Shown here piece after piece: positions 11,801 through 22,275 of a stretch of DNA of 43,599 bases. Every line of letters begins with the position of its first letter. Position 1 is the first letter of the stretch. The notes beneath the pieces are model-generated. The model was given only the letters and a program-made list of their open reading frames with translations, was not told the origin of the DNA and did no database searches. The stretch lies in the NCBI GenBank assembly GCA_023853785.1, contig JAJIRX010000298.1:1-43599 (forward strand). The letters are read 5' to 3'. Source of the stretch: Psilocybe azurescens (Eukaryota > Basidiomycota > Agaricomycetes > Agaricales > Agrocybaceae). Position numbers and translations under genes: made by a program.

Positions 11801-12016
11801 CTTCGGGATCGGCTGGAAGATGTCTCAGTGCTTGTGCAGCAAAACAATGATCTCCGGCATGCGTTCGACTCTGTCGAGAGGGAGTGTTCGGGATTGCGGA
11901 GGGAGTTGGGGGCACTGAGAGCTGTGAAGGCGCCTGGGCTCACACCCAGCTGGAGTGGAAGCAGCGGTACGAGCAGCGGGTTCAGGACCCCCTCCTTAAA
12001 CACGGTAACAGCAGCC
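8853..12016 (+). pseudogene. Truncated, frameshifted copy of Ser/Pro-rich coiled-coil gene
   Basis: ATG at 8853 (ATGCCAATGGCG) opens a Ser/Thr/Pro-rich N-terminus that is in frame where copy 2 is not. A 58-nt intron lies at 9411-9468 (GTAAAT...TCCAG). Relative to copy 2, frame-changing losses occur at the C run 9136-9139, the C run 10096-10099, near 10815-10845 and at about 11260. The coiled-coil segment (about 11640-11930) is preserved. At 12016 similarity to copy 2 stops and the last third of the gene is missing, so this copy lacks the native 3' end. It is best read as a duplicated, truncated pseudogene, although some indels may be sequence errors. Confidence 0.75.
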
Positions 12017-12731
12017 ATCCCCTGGCAAGATTTGGCGCGTGGTTTGAGAAGGCCTGGAAATTTGAATGCATGAGAGCGGCGACGAGTAGATATTAGATTC
12101 GTAAACCCACAAATGGCTCTTGGTGGAATACGGTGGAGGGCAACCGTTGTTGCCTCCACATCGGGTTCAAGGAAATAGAACCGAGCTCCAGAAAATCCTT
12201 TGTGGCGTTGATGCCATTGGGGGATGCGGTGGTGGGTTGATGAAGGAGGCTGAGGACAAAACCTGTTTGTTGTCGAGGAGGCTTGAGAGATGTCGACGTA
12301 TAGAGTCCGAGATGGTATATGACCGTGGCTTGCGCATGTACTACTACTGATACTCTCAGGGACCGGCTTTCAGATAATTGGACCGTGCCATGCAATAGTA
12401 CCACTACTATATTTGGACCGACAACAGTTTGTGATTCCCCAACGATGATCAATGGTATGACACACGGCTTGGAGAAGACGCTTCGTGACATATTGCATAC
12501 CGCACAACCAACTGACGTGGGAACCTTTGGCCGTTCTCTGGGATGATTCCGTCACTGGCCATTAGGCGCCGGCGAGTCCTACATCACATGGGGGATGTGC
12601 CTTGAGGATCAAGCATGGAATGTGGCAGGTATTGTAGCAGTACTGTCAGCCTATTCTGCGACTGTCTCCGTATTAGAAGACTTAAACCGCCACTCAACTC
12701 GTTTTTGGTTACGCTCCCCACCGAATCCGAC
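12017..12731. other. Intergenic stretch, nothing recognised
   Basis: Unique sequence after the duplication breakpoint. Short open frames exist on both strands, but none shows recognisable domains or consistent splicing. It supplies the 5' flank of the first xWW gene. Confidence 0.5.
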
Positions 12732-13746
12732 ATGGCCCACCCACGTCTTGTTCTCGAAAATCCAGAGGATCCTAATTTCGCCGAGCTGGTTCAGTCAGCA
12801 GACGCAGCAATTAAACTTCTTCGTCCTTGGTGCATGCTGAAGAACGTGTTCGCACGACGTTTATTTTCTCTACAAATAAATATTGAATGATCTAATATTC
12901 TAGGTCAAAAGCAACGAGCTTGATCCAACAACAGGCACATTCTTATGCAATGGCCATTGATTGGTCCATCACCGCCGCCCAGGAGGGGTTCAATATCATA
13001 GAAGATGCCTTGAACTTTACGGAGCTTGCTCCTAGCCTTGACGAGAAACGCCGCCAGAATTACTGGGAGAAGATAACCAAGCACGCCGCAAAGGGCAAGG
13101 AAAATGTGACTACAGCGCAAGCAGGATTCAGGAACGTACGCTCGATATTAGGAAAGGTACGGAATTTGACTCTATTTCCATGTTCCCAGTCAATTTATGC
13201 ATGACTACTACATTGCAGCTGATCGACAACGCTAAAAAGGACATCAAGAGGAGTCATGAGAACAGCAGCTCAGCAAACAATATGGACATCAGTACGTTCA
13301 TAGATAAAATAGATACTGGGCCCAGAAATTCACCTTTATTGCCCAAGGTGCTACTAAGCTCGATGACCTGAGGAAAGATATCGACATCCTTGAAGCATTT
13401 TCTGATCATGTTTCGGTCTTCATTTCCTGGTGGAATGTGCTCAATATGGAACATCAGACGCAACAAAATCGTCTCGATTCACTGCAAATAAGCTACAGCC
13501 CCTATCGTGACACTTTTACGGTGAAGAAGTGGAGAGAGTTGAAGGAAAAATTTGTTGACTATACCGTCGAGGTACGTATTGTCCTTAACAATGGAGTCTG
13601 ATTTAAACTATTTAAAGATACAGGAATACCAAGACTCAAACGTGGAATTCCTGGCTTTTTTACGCGAGCTTCCCAACAGAAAGAAGCGGTCCTTGGTTGG
13701 GGGAATTATCCCTATTTTTCGCTTAACTCGCAGTATTCCATCATGA
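12732..13746 (+). CDS. xWW-family helical protein, copy A (short form)
   Basis: Five exons fit splice signals and phase: 12732-12829, 12904-13156, 13219-13291, 13348-13571, 13624-13746, giving about 256 residues with no frameshift. The predicted protein is almost wholly helical. Landmarks: KLLRPW near residues 28-33; an AIDWSITAAQEGFNIIE helix in exon 2; FISWWN with the Trp pair at about 169-170; then KKWRELKEKFVDYTVE near 201-216. It ends in a basic segment (NRKKRSL) followed by a short apolar stretch (GGIIPIF). It has neither the long linker nor the Cys-rich or CaaX tail of its neighbours. The 253-nt second exon has exactly the same length and phase as the matching exon of the minus-strand copy at 26817-27069. 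I do not recognise a named family. An all-helix body with a Trp pair could suit a membrane-active bundle; that is inference. Confidence 0.7.
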
Positions 13747-14574
13747 TTAGTACTTCAAAATATCTAGACTTGTACAAGCGGGTATTCGTAGCAATATTTT
13801 TTATTCATTATGCTCTCTGTCCCTACTCAAGGAAAACAGGTACGCGCGGACCTATTGGCTCAGCTAATCGTACCACCTGACTTCTGTCTTCCCCCCCTGC
13901 GAGATACCATCGCCACCCATCAGCCCTGGTGACAAAAATAAACTTTTACTATTTCTAAGAATCGTCCCATAGGTTTAATATGTCAGCCAGCAGGCTTCTT
14001 ACTTCGCCATCTCCAAAACTTCTAGGCTAGAACAAAGATAGGCGCGGAGCCCCAGAGGAAGTTATATACGTACTCCAGGGTTTTTCTGACATCCCCGGTA
14101 GCTCTAGAGGAAACAACAAAGGCAGGGTAAAGTGAGGGGTGCCTCGCCGCGTTTCGATCATGTGGCATATGAGGCCGCCTCCACCCATGTGCATTGCTCA
14201 AGGTAATTGATATAGTCGCTAATAGTATCCCACTATGCCAAGCTGTGTCGTTTCGTTTGATCGCAGTGGGACTTCTTACTTGCGGCAAGCCGCAATGCGC
14301 ATTATATGTACACGCGACAGCAACATGCCGCATATTGTGTACACGCGACAGTAACATGTCGCGTATAGGTGACGCCAAAGTTGAAGCCAAACACCATTCC
14401 ATATATGATTATTCTAAATTGACATCTCGACACATGAAAAATCGTTTCAAATGACAATTAACTCAAGGGGTGACTGCACTCATGAAAGAGTCTGTTACAT
14501 ATATTGGCAGACGATCGACCTATTGCACCCCTCCGAACCTTATTCACCAATCGGTTTGCTCAGAGCTCAGTACT
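13747..14574. other. Intergenic; contains hairpin direct repeat
   Basis: No coding frame supported. It holds the paired hairpin repeat at 14307-14366 and the 5' flank of the next xWW gene. Confidence 0.5.
14307..14366. repeat. Direct repeat of a hairpin unit
   Basis: Two 29-nt units (14307-14335 and 14338-14366) each begin TGTACACGCGACAG. The second holds a perfect inverted repeat CGCGACA / TGTCGCG around GTAACA; the first has two mismatched stem positions. Confidence 0.75.
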
Positions 14575-16156
14575 ATGGCACCCAATAGCTCACCACAGTC
14601 CGCGTCAGACATTGGTCAAACGGGCACGGAGTGGACATCTCTGATAGCTTTAGAGAGCTCGACGAACACATTCCTCAATATTGTCAATACGTGGAAATTA
14701 TCACTGGCATCGTCATACACAGCAGCGTATGCTTTATTTACGACGAGCTATTGATGCATGACAATATTGCTGATTATTTAACAACTAGGTCGCTTTCGGC
14801 TACGGAGGCTGGCCGCCATGTGGGGAACTTTTACACAGCGTATGAGAAGGGATTGGAGGCCGCGCAACTGGGTCACGACTGGGCAGTAGAGGGAATCGAT
14901 TTTTCTGAGAAGATAACAGAAGCTGGCAACGCCACCACAGACCCAGATATGGAACAGTATCTGAATGAAATGAGGACGCGTGCTTCTAAAGGGATGGTCA
15001 AGGTGCAGGAAATGATCAAGATCATCCGAAAGATCCGACGAGGGGTTCAAAATGTGAGATTTATCCCGTATCAAGCGCACATATCATTCGACTAACAGTC
15101 ATTCTATGTACTATGCCAAGACCATTGAAGCATATATGGGCAACGAAACCGACAGGGTTGAAGGTCAGTACATGAAATTAGTTTCTGAATTGATCTGTTG
15201 GAGACTGATTTCGGTATATGTAGATCTACAGGAAGGTTTTGGTCACGTCCTCATAGACTTGGAGAATTGCATGAAGGCTTATATCCAATGGTGGACCAGC
15301 ACCGGCATGAGCCAGATAAATCAAGGGGGAAGATAGAAGCAATGACGCTCGAAAATGCCAGAGACAAGATTCCCGAAACTGTGCAGGCCTGGCAAACCCT
15401 CAGGCGGCGCTTACTTGGGATACCAAGACAACGTAAAGATTTTTTACTGTTCAGTGGTGATTATTCTTACTGTTTGCCTTTCCCATCTCTGCCACTATTT
15501 TTTATAACTAGATGTTGAGATTGGAAGAGAAAAACAGGGAAGCGTTGAAGTTTGCAAAAGAACTCGCTTCTGCTTTACCGCCCGATTCAAGGAATGCCAT
15601 GCCAACGCCCCCGATAAAACCACAGAACGGCACAGGAGGAGGACAGAACGGCACAGGAGGAGGAGGACAGAACGGCAAAGAAGGAGGACAGAGCAGCAAA
15701 GAAGGAGGACAGAGCAGCACAGGACAGAACGGCACAGGAGGAGGACAGAACGGCACAGGAGGAGGACCGAACGGCACAGGAGGAGGACAGCAAGGCACAG
15801 GAGGAGGACAGAACGGCACAGGAGGAGGACAGCAAGGCACAGGAGGAGGACAGAACGGCACAGGAGGAGGACAGCAAGGCACAGGAGGAGGACAGAATGG
15901 CACAGGAGGAGGACAGAATGGCACAGGAGGAGGACAGAATGGCACAGGAGGAGGACAGAATGGCACAGGAGGAGGACAGAACAGCACAGGAGGAGGACAG
16001 AACAGCAAAGAAGGAGGACAAAACAGCAAAGAAGGAGGACAGAACAGCACAGCACAGAACAGCACAGGAGGAGGACAGAACGGCACAAAATCTTGTGGTT
16101 GTTTCGCGGCGTGTTGGGGCTGGATCAAGAAATTTTGTTGCTGTTGCTTCAAATGA
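14575..16156 (+). CDS. xWW-family helical protein, copy B, Gly/Asn/Gln linker and Cys-rich tail
   Basis: Proposed exons are 14575-14726, 14789-15053, 15121-15163, 15224-15432 and 15512-16156, coding about 437 residues. The helical body resembles copy A: FYTAYEKGLEAAQLGHDWAV in exon 2, AYIQWW in exon 4, then VQAWQTLRR before the last intron. The final exon opens with a helix (MLRLEEKNREALKFAKELAS), continues with about 150 residues of NGTGGGQ-type repeats encoded by a 21-bp minisatellite, and ends CGCFAACWGW...CCCCFK at stop 16154-16156. Seven Cys in the last 20 residues suggest S-palmitoylation or another membrane anchor (inference). Exon 4 needs two small frame corrections, one in the G run 15325-15329 and one near 15405, so the gene is either decaying or mis-sequenced. 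Confidence 0.6.
15623..16086 (+). repeat. 21-bp minisatellite encoding NGTGGGQ-like repeats
   Basis: About twenty units of CAGAACGGCACAGGAGGAGG plus A, with variants carrying AGC, AAAGAAGGA or CAAGGC. It is in frame within the last exon of copy B. All minus-strand frames are also open, an artefact of composition. Arrays like this commonly vary in unit number between strains. Confidence 0.95.
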
Positions 16157-18369
16157 TGGCTCAAAAGGCGGATTGCGTCCGCAACAATCTGCTTTGGTTT
16201 CCTACTTTCCATGCATATGTTGAACGTCTTTATCTATTGATCACCATTACATAACTACAGAGAATATTTAAAGCTTGAGTTGAACAAGGGAAATCAAATG
16301 TGCGGTGGTGTTGGGGCTCACTGCCATGTGCGCGGGGGCTGAAGGGATCACAAAAACGGTTCTCAGGTAGAATACCGTATAAATTCCATATATAGTTCCT
16401 ATAAGTCAATATCAGTTATAGCAGGCCATTATGATTCAAGTATTTCGTACCCCGAGAGCAAATGTTGCAGAGTGTCTGGGTCGGCACAACTTATAGTTTG
16501 TGCTTGACACACAATTCAAGTTCCTAAACGAAACACTTTTATCTCCAACGTACCGAGCTTCAGATTTTAACAGACAAAAGATGGAGCTCTGATCTCTCCT
16601 GAGAGTGCATGAGGCTCTAATCTTGTTCTAATCACAGTATTAATGATGGCGCAATCGCGGAACGGCACGACATGATAGTCCACAATTTACATATCCACAC
16701 TGGTAGTGACCTCATTGACGCTTCGGATATACGCAACTAACGCATCGCGAAGAACCGAGATGTAACCTTGAACTATGTACATGCCAGGGTTTGAATCTCT
16801 GAGCCTTCGCCTCGGTTTTCGAAGATGATTTGATTGGCTTTGGACTGGCTCGCCATTTATTGGGATGCAAACCGCGTTTGGCATAATTGACGGTCCGCTA
16901 GGTCCACGGTGATATTATATAGTGCTAATTTTAGTCACCCATAACATTCATAATTCCTTGTTAAATACCTTTCCGTCGACGCAGTACTCCCTCAGTCCGT
17001 TGTACACGTACTGAAGTGAGCACTCGTTATTTCTTTCATCTTAATTACTATTCCATGTAGTTATCTTCTTATACCATTACTAGCACCTGATGCATAAGGA
17101 TAAGAATCACGCGTGCCAGAGACTTTACGAGCTGGAACAAAAGCATAAAGATACATACATATGGGTATGGTCTACTGTGAAGTGAAGTTAATAAAATGGT
17201 AACTGGCAAGAGGTCGGCCGCGGTCGGTTCTTGACTATTTTTCTTAGAGAAAGTTATTCTATAGAGTATATGGAGCGCAGATTAAATTTTAGGTTGAAGA
17301 TCAATGGGATTTTTGTCGGTAGGAAAAGAACTCGAATGGTGTTCACGTGATCCGGATTTAGGCTTGCTATCGAACCTACTTTGCTTAATACTCCCACATC
17401 GCTTCGAGAGATTCCGATTTTTTATAGAAGATTCTCAAGGACCATATGAGAAATTATATCTGCCAAAGACCATGAAAAGCGCCCTACCATCGCGCACTGG
17501 GCTCAGAAAGTAAATTTGAAAGTCCGAAGATTACATAATGATTTTCTAGCGCGGTTTTGGGGGCGTGGGTAAACAACAGACTTCATATTATCGTGATCGT
17601 ATGCACATCACATAATATCGATGTCTGTCTAGGAGAGACTACATTAAACGAGGCACACCACAAATAATTCATCTTCCACATGCGGCATCCTCCCCGCTCT
17701 GCCAACACTCTTTATTTATATTGATTACACCAGGTCAGCATTGCCAGAATGAATAACCCAAGAGAGACACGTGTGCGAATGCTTTGCGCATACGTTGACA
17801 GCCCAGATTAGTCTGCGTACACCATGATGTAAATATGCCGCTGGAAATGATGCTTTTTCCAAATCGACACTTACGGAAGGATCCAGGAAACAAAATATAG
17901 TGGTACTCATCAGGATTAATCTTCTCCGTGTGTTAGATGTACGAGTGGGGCCTCAATACAGCATACCTGCGTCGAGGTTCTCATTGAATACCGTTTCTGC
18001 CCTCGCCCTCTTCTGTGAATGTCATTGAGTTTACTCCAAATCTACAGTTGCATCAAAACTAATTTAGAATAAACCCGTGCTACGCACGCAGCTCCCTCCT
18101 TCAGACCACGCACAGCCAACGCTTTGTGCATGAGGTGATGCTGGTAGGTGCCTCCAGTTTCGCTCGTTATACAGCTGAGCTTCACTTTAGCCTCAGACGA
18201 CATCTCCTTCTGTAGTAGTGCATTAAATATTACGTTTCTACTGATAGCAACCTGGATAGAAACCGGCGATTTATTGAGGCAATATCGTTGTCACGACTCA
18301 CCTTCTCGGATTCACTACGCCTTTACTCAGTCCTCTACCCCATCTAAACCTTGAGAACACACATCTACG
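16157..18369. other. Long intergenic stretch, little recognised
   Basis: Over 2 kb of AT-richer DNA with no supported gene, RNA or transposon. A tRNA T-arm-like motif (CAGGGTTTGAATCTCTG, about 16791-16807) is present but has no partner A box at the right spacing. Small ORFs lack domains. Confidence 0.5.
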
Positions 18370-19672
18370 ATGACCGATTACATCATACGAGGAACGCCAG
18401 GCGCGTTCGACTTCAAAGCTTTCTCAGAATCAACACAAAGGGCATTCGCATTGCTTACCCCATTAATAGGGCTACGACACAGGTAGTATGTATCTGTCGA
18501 GTTGACATTTTCCGACTCTGATCCACAAAAGTAAATCTTCTATTGCTCTAGAAATTTCACAACAGGCCACGGAATTTATGGAAGCTGTGAAGCTAGGTGT
18601 TGAGGCTGCTCGGCTTGGTCATACGGCGACTGTGGATATCATCGAGTTTGCGAGGAACGTGAATTCTATGTCGCTAGACGATCGTGCCACCTATCTAAAG
18701 GGAACATTCGAAATGGCCAAGAAAGCCCATGACGAAGCCAAACAGACCCATGAAGCACTCAGAGATGTTCGAGTGAGAATATTTGAGGTATGTTTAATCA
18801 GCACCCAAGTTCATTCGTTATACTTGTTTCCATGTTTTACTTATTCAATCTCCAGCTTACCACCAAGTCCACCGAGAACATGCGAGCTGTGGGGAGCGGT
18901 CGCGGTGGTTTGTATAAATCTTGGATTACACAAAACCGTAGAGCAACGGCAGAGCGTGCCCTCGAAGAACTTCGCGGAGGACTCGATCTTTTAGAGAGAT
19001 TTGGAAAAGAAGCATCTGCCTTGGCTCAGTGGTGGGATTGGATCAAAATCGAAACACAGGTAGAACCGAGTACTAGGTCGATATTGGCATTTGATGAATC
19101 AATCCTTGCGCAAAGTGTTGAGCAATGGGAGCTTCTTCGCAAACAATTTGCTGATTACAATTCGATGGTGTGTTTTTGATTTGTTGATTGATCCTATTTA
19201 CGGAATTAATACACTGTACTCGTATATGCAGGTAGCCAAACTCGAGGATTCGTATCCCATCAGGTCATCAACACTATCGTTTATGGGACTTAAATTGCCG
19301 CAGAAGAGGAGAGGTGAGAAGGCGGGAGCGGGAAGGAGAAAAAAGGGGAAGGAGGAGCAGAAAGAAGGAAGGAAAGAAGAGGCACAGAACAGAATGGAGG
19401 AGGAAATCGGCACGAAGGAGGCAGAGGATGAGGAAAGGGACGAAAGGAGAAAAGAGGAAGAAAGGAGAACGGAAACGGAAACGGGAGGAGAAAGAGAAAA
19501 AGAGGAGTGCACAGAGACAGACGCTAGGAGAGAGGAGAGGAGGAAAGAGGAGAAAAGGAGGAGGGAGGAGGAGCTGGAGGCGGAGGCGAAGAGAGATCAA
19601 TATACAAATGTGTTCGACTTTGCGCGTGACATGGACGCAAAAGGCACGCCAGGGAGCACCACGGACTTCTAG
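18370..19672 (+). CDS. xWW-family helical protein, copy C (may continue into copy D)
   Basis: ATG at 18370. Exons 18370-18482, 18552-18787, 18856-19167 and 19232-19672 fit GT...AG signals; the first junction needs one base less in the A run at 18552. Landmarks: FSESTQRAFALLTPL in exon 1, VKLGVEAARLGHTATVDIIE in exon 2, ASALAQWWDWIKIETQ and VEQWELLRKQFADYNSM in exon 3. Exon 4 becomes strongly Lys/Glu/Arg-rich (19300-19600) and then carries VFDFARDMDAKGTPG. As written it stops at 19670-19672. Changing one base in the GGG at about 19643 would join it to an open frame (TSRKNTRNDERHTSGTRD...) that runs through 19860 into copy D, so C and D may be one two-domain protein. Confidence 0.55.
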
Positions 19673-19859
19673 GAAGAATACGAGGAACGATGAACGACAC
19701 ACTTCAGGGACTCGTGATGGTTCCATTCTGCCTATACTAGGAAAGCTGGCACAACTTGATCCAGTGACATTGGAGGGCTCTCCATCAGCTCAGAACGAGA
19801 AGTATGATAATGACGTGCGCACTGGACTTGTGTCTCGAATGCCCCTGGAAAAATCATCA

Positions 19860-22275
19860 ATGGCGGAGGATCCACAAGCCCATGAGACCTCAGCAGAATT
19901 TACTCAAATCGAAAAACATCATCAGTATTTTTAACGCTTCAAAAATCGACAGATTCATTTCTCAAAACTCTTGACGCTTGGCGGGTTGCGACCGACTTCA
20001 CTGCGCGTCCTTTGTAAGTTTATTTAGATCGTGCATGAAAAAGTCAAACTGACTGCTGCTGTACTTTAGGCCCAATTCTGTTGTTATAACACATACTCTG
20101 GTCAACCAATACGTCGTCGCATTCGATAGAGGATTGAGCGCAGTGCAAGATGGGTTTGATTTCGCGTCAAGTGGTTTTCGTATACAGTCGCCATCACGCC
20201 CAGTATCAGCGACCACGAGCGCAACTCTTATATTGAACAGATGAAGGTGATCGCTAGTCAAGGCAGAGAGAAATCGAAGGCGGCTCTAGACGATATACGA
20301 AATGTCAGGAAAAAACTTATTCAAGTGAGCACCCCCAAATTCGTTATCAACAACGTGCTCTAACGAATAGCAGACGATCGAGGACATCAACTCTGACGAG
20401 CAAAATTCGAAGGCTCCCCGAGCCGACATCACAGGTGTGCAAAATTTGGTCGACTTTACAAATGTTGAAAGCGACTAACATTATTATCGACAGTTCTTGA
20501 AAAAAATCTGGCCCTACTCGAAGAGTTTCAAGAATGGGTGAACTGGTATATCAATTGGTGGAATACGACCGCTATGAAAGCTATTCACCAAGAACGTAAC
20601 GTGGAGGTATTCGCGAGCGACGGAGGCGAGCTACGAAGAAAAGCAATTCTCATGGAGTGGCAAAAGCTGAAGGACGATTGCGCGCACTACGTAAGCGAGG
20701 TAAGCGGCGTCCTCTTTCAAGGAAGACCGACAATCCAACAGCTGATTTTCTTTTCGCCTGTTTTGTTGCAACCAGATGGCGTTACGACAGGATCAATATG
20801 CAGATGTGTTCAAGTTTGCGCGTGATATGGACACAAAAGGCACACCAGGGACACCGCAACAGGGAATTCTAGGAAGAATACGACGAATGACATCCACCGC
20901 ATTTCGGGTTTTCGTGATACTGCCATGCTTGTGTTGAAAGCCATGGAAGAACAGCGATCAAAGGAAGAGAAAAGAATCCGGGAAGCTGTAGCAGTCGAAA
21001 GGCAGAGGTCAGAGGAGATACGGAGAGCAAAAGCAGAGGAAGACGAGGAAGCGGCTGTGCAAGAGAAGGAGAGGCAAAGAGTGGAGGAAAGCACGAGAAT
21101 AGCTGCGAGGCAAAGGGCTAAAGAAGAGCAGGAAGAGAAAGCGAAGTTAAAGGAACGCAAGAAGAGAGAGAAGGAAGCGGCGGTGTCCAAGAGAGAGAGG
21201 AAGAGGGGAAAAAGATGAGAGAGAAGGACGCAGCAGAGGCGAGGAGAGAGGAAGCAAATGAGAGAGGAGGAGCGGAGGAGAGAGGAGAGGAAAAGAGAGG
21301 AGGAAGCATTGGAGGTAAGGAAGGAGGAGGAAAGGAGGAAGGAGGAGAGGAGGAAGGAGGAGAGGAGGAAGGAGGAGAGGAGGAAGGAGGAGAGGAGGAA
21401 AGAGGAGCTGGAGATGAAGAGAGAAGAGGCGAGGAGAGAAGAGGCGAGGAGAGAAGAGGCGAGGAGAGAGGAGGCGAGGAGAGAGGAAGAAAATAAGAGA
21501 GAAGAGGAGCGGAAGAGAGAGGAGAGGAAAAGAGAGGAAGAAGCATTGGAGGCAAGGAAGGAGGAGGAGAGAAGGAAAGAGGAGAGGAGGAAAGAGGAGA
21601 GGAGGAAAGAGGAGCTGGAGATGAAGAGAGAGGAGGCGAGGAGAGAGGAGGAGAGGAGGAAGGACGAGGAGCTGGAGGCAAAGAGAGAGGAGGCGAGGAG
21701 AGAGAAGGAAGCAGCAGAGGCGAGGCAGGAAGAAGAGACGAGGCGAGAGGCGAGGGGCCAAGAGATCCGTAGAGCGAAGGAAGAAGCAGAAGACAGGCAA
21801 AGAGAGAGGAAGAGGAGAGAAGAGCTTCAAAGAGCGGAGGAAGAGGCAGAGGCTATGAGAGAGGAGGAGAGAGGAGAGGAGAGGAGGAAAGAGGAGGTAA
21901 TTCGGAGAATACAGGAGGAGAGGAAGATGGAGGAGGAAAAGAGAGGAGAGGAGATTCGGAGAGCGGAGGAAGAGGCGGGTGAGAAAAGAGAGGAGGAAAG
22001 GAGGAGAGAGGAAAAGAGGAGGGAGGAGTGCAGAAGAGTGGAGGAAGAGGCGGAGGCGATGAGAGTGAAAGAGAGAAAAGAGGAGGAGAAGAGGAAAGCG
22101 GAGAAGGAACAGAGAGAGAAGGACGAGCAGGAGAAAAAAAGGAGGGAAGAAAAAAGAGTGGCAGCCAGACGAGAAAAAGGCGAAAGAGAAAGAAAATGCA
22201 GCCACAGAGTCACAGCAAGACACGGTCAAGAAAAGTGGTTGGTTTAGTTGGTTTAGTTGTTGTTTGATTATGTAA
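19860..22275 (+). CDS. xWW-family helical protein, copy D, with R/E/K-rich coiled coil and CaaX tail
   Basis: Exons 19860-20013, 20070-20324, 20374-20434, 20494-20699 and 20776 onward. Landmarks: FLKTLDAWRVATDF in exon 1, VVAFDRGLSAVQDGFDFAS in exon 2, WYINWWN in exon 4 followed by LMEWQKLKDDCAHYVSE, then VFKFARDMDTKGTPG, shared with copy C. As written the frame stops at 20935-20937 after VILPCLC. The frame homologous to copy C (NSRKNTTND...) instead continues into about 1.2 kb of Arg/Glu/Lys-rich repeats, likely one long charged helix, and ends SGWFSWFSCCLIM with stop 22273-22275. CLIM is a CaaX-type prenylation motif preceded by another Cys. Frame joins are needed at 19928-19932, about 20175, about 20858, 21200-21260 and 22174-22178, nearly all in homopolymers. 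ATG 19860 may be internal if C and D are one gene. Confidence 0.5.
21240..21720 (+). repeat. Purine-rich tandem repeats (GAGGAAGGAGGAGAG-type units)
   Basis: Iterated 15-bp and longer G/A units encode REEERRKEE-like protein sequence. Two larger blocks (about 21258-21420 and 21500-21640) repeat each other. The plus strand is almost pure purine, so every frame of both strands is nearly free of stops. Confidence 0.85.

Larger units (their letters stand above)
8619..12016 (+). repeat. Segmental duplication, copy 1 (matches 30942-34348)
   Basis: Sequence from TTCGTTAAAC at 8619 to GCAGCC at 12016 matches 30942-34348 at very high identity with scattered substitutions and small indels; the net length difference is 9 bp over 3.4 kb. 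Both copies are in the same orientation about 22.3 kb apart. The match covers about 230 bp of upstream DNA and all but the last part of the Ser/Pro-rich coiled-coil gene. Confidence 0.93.

Noticed and set aside
15623..16086. Regular repeat that could be mistaken for a CRISPR array
   Set aside because: Units are contiguous without unique spacers and lie inside a eukaryotic exon.
15495..16212. Long minus-strand and alternate-frame ORFs across the 21-bp repeats (Ser/Cys/Leu-rich or Pro/Cys-rich)
   Set aside because: They are shadows of the minisatellite: its composition leaves every frame open. Only the plus-strand frame ending CCCCFK connects to spliced upstream exons.
16687..16884. Minus-strand ORF and nearby tRNA T-arm-like motif
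   Set aside because: The ORF has no domain, and the T-arm motif has no correctly spaced A box, so neither a gene nor a tRNA is supported.
20776..20937. C-terminal CLC at 20926-20934 as a lipidation motif of copy D
   Set aside because: Comparison with copy C shows that the homologous coding frame is the other one (SRKNT...), so this ending is probably created by a frameshift; it is kept only as the alternative stop.
21118..22229. Minus-strand Leu/Ser/Pro-rich ORFs up to 360 residues
   Set aside because: They are antisense of an almost pure-purine coding tract, with no domain and no splice context.
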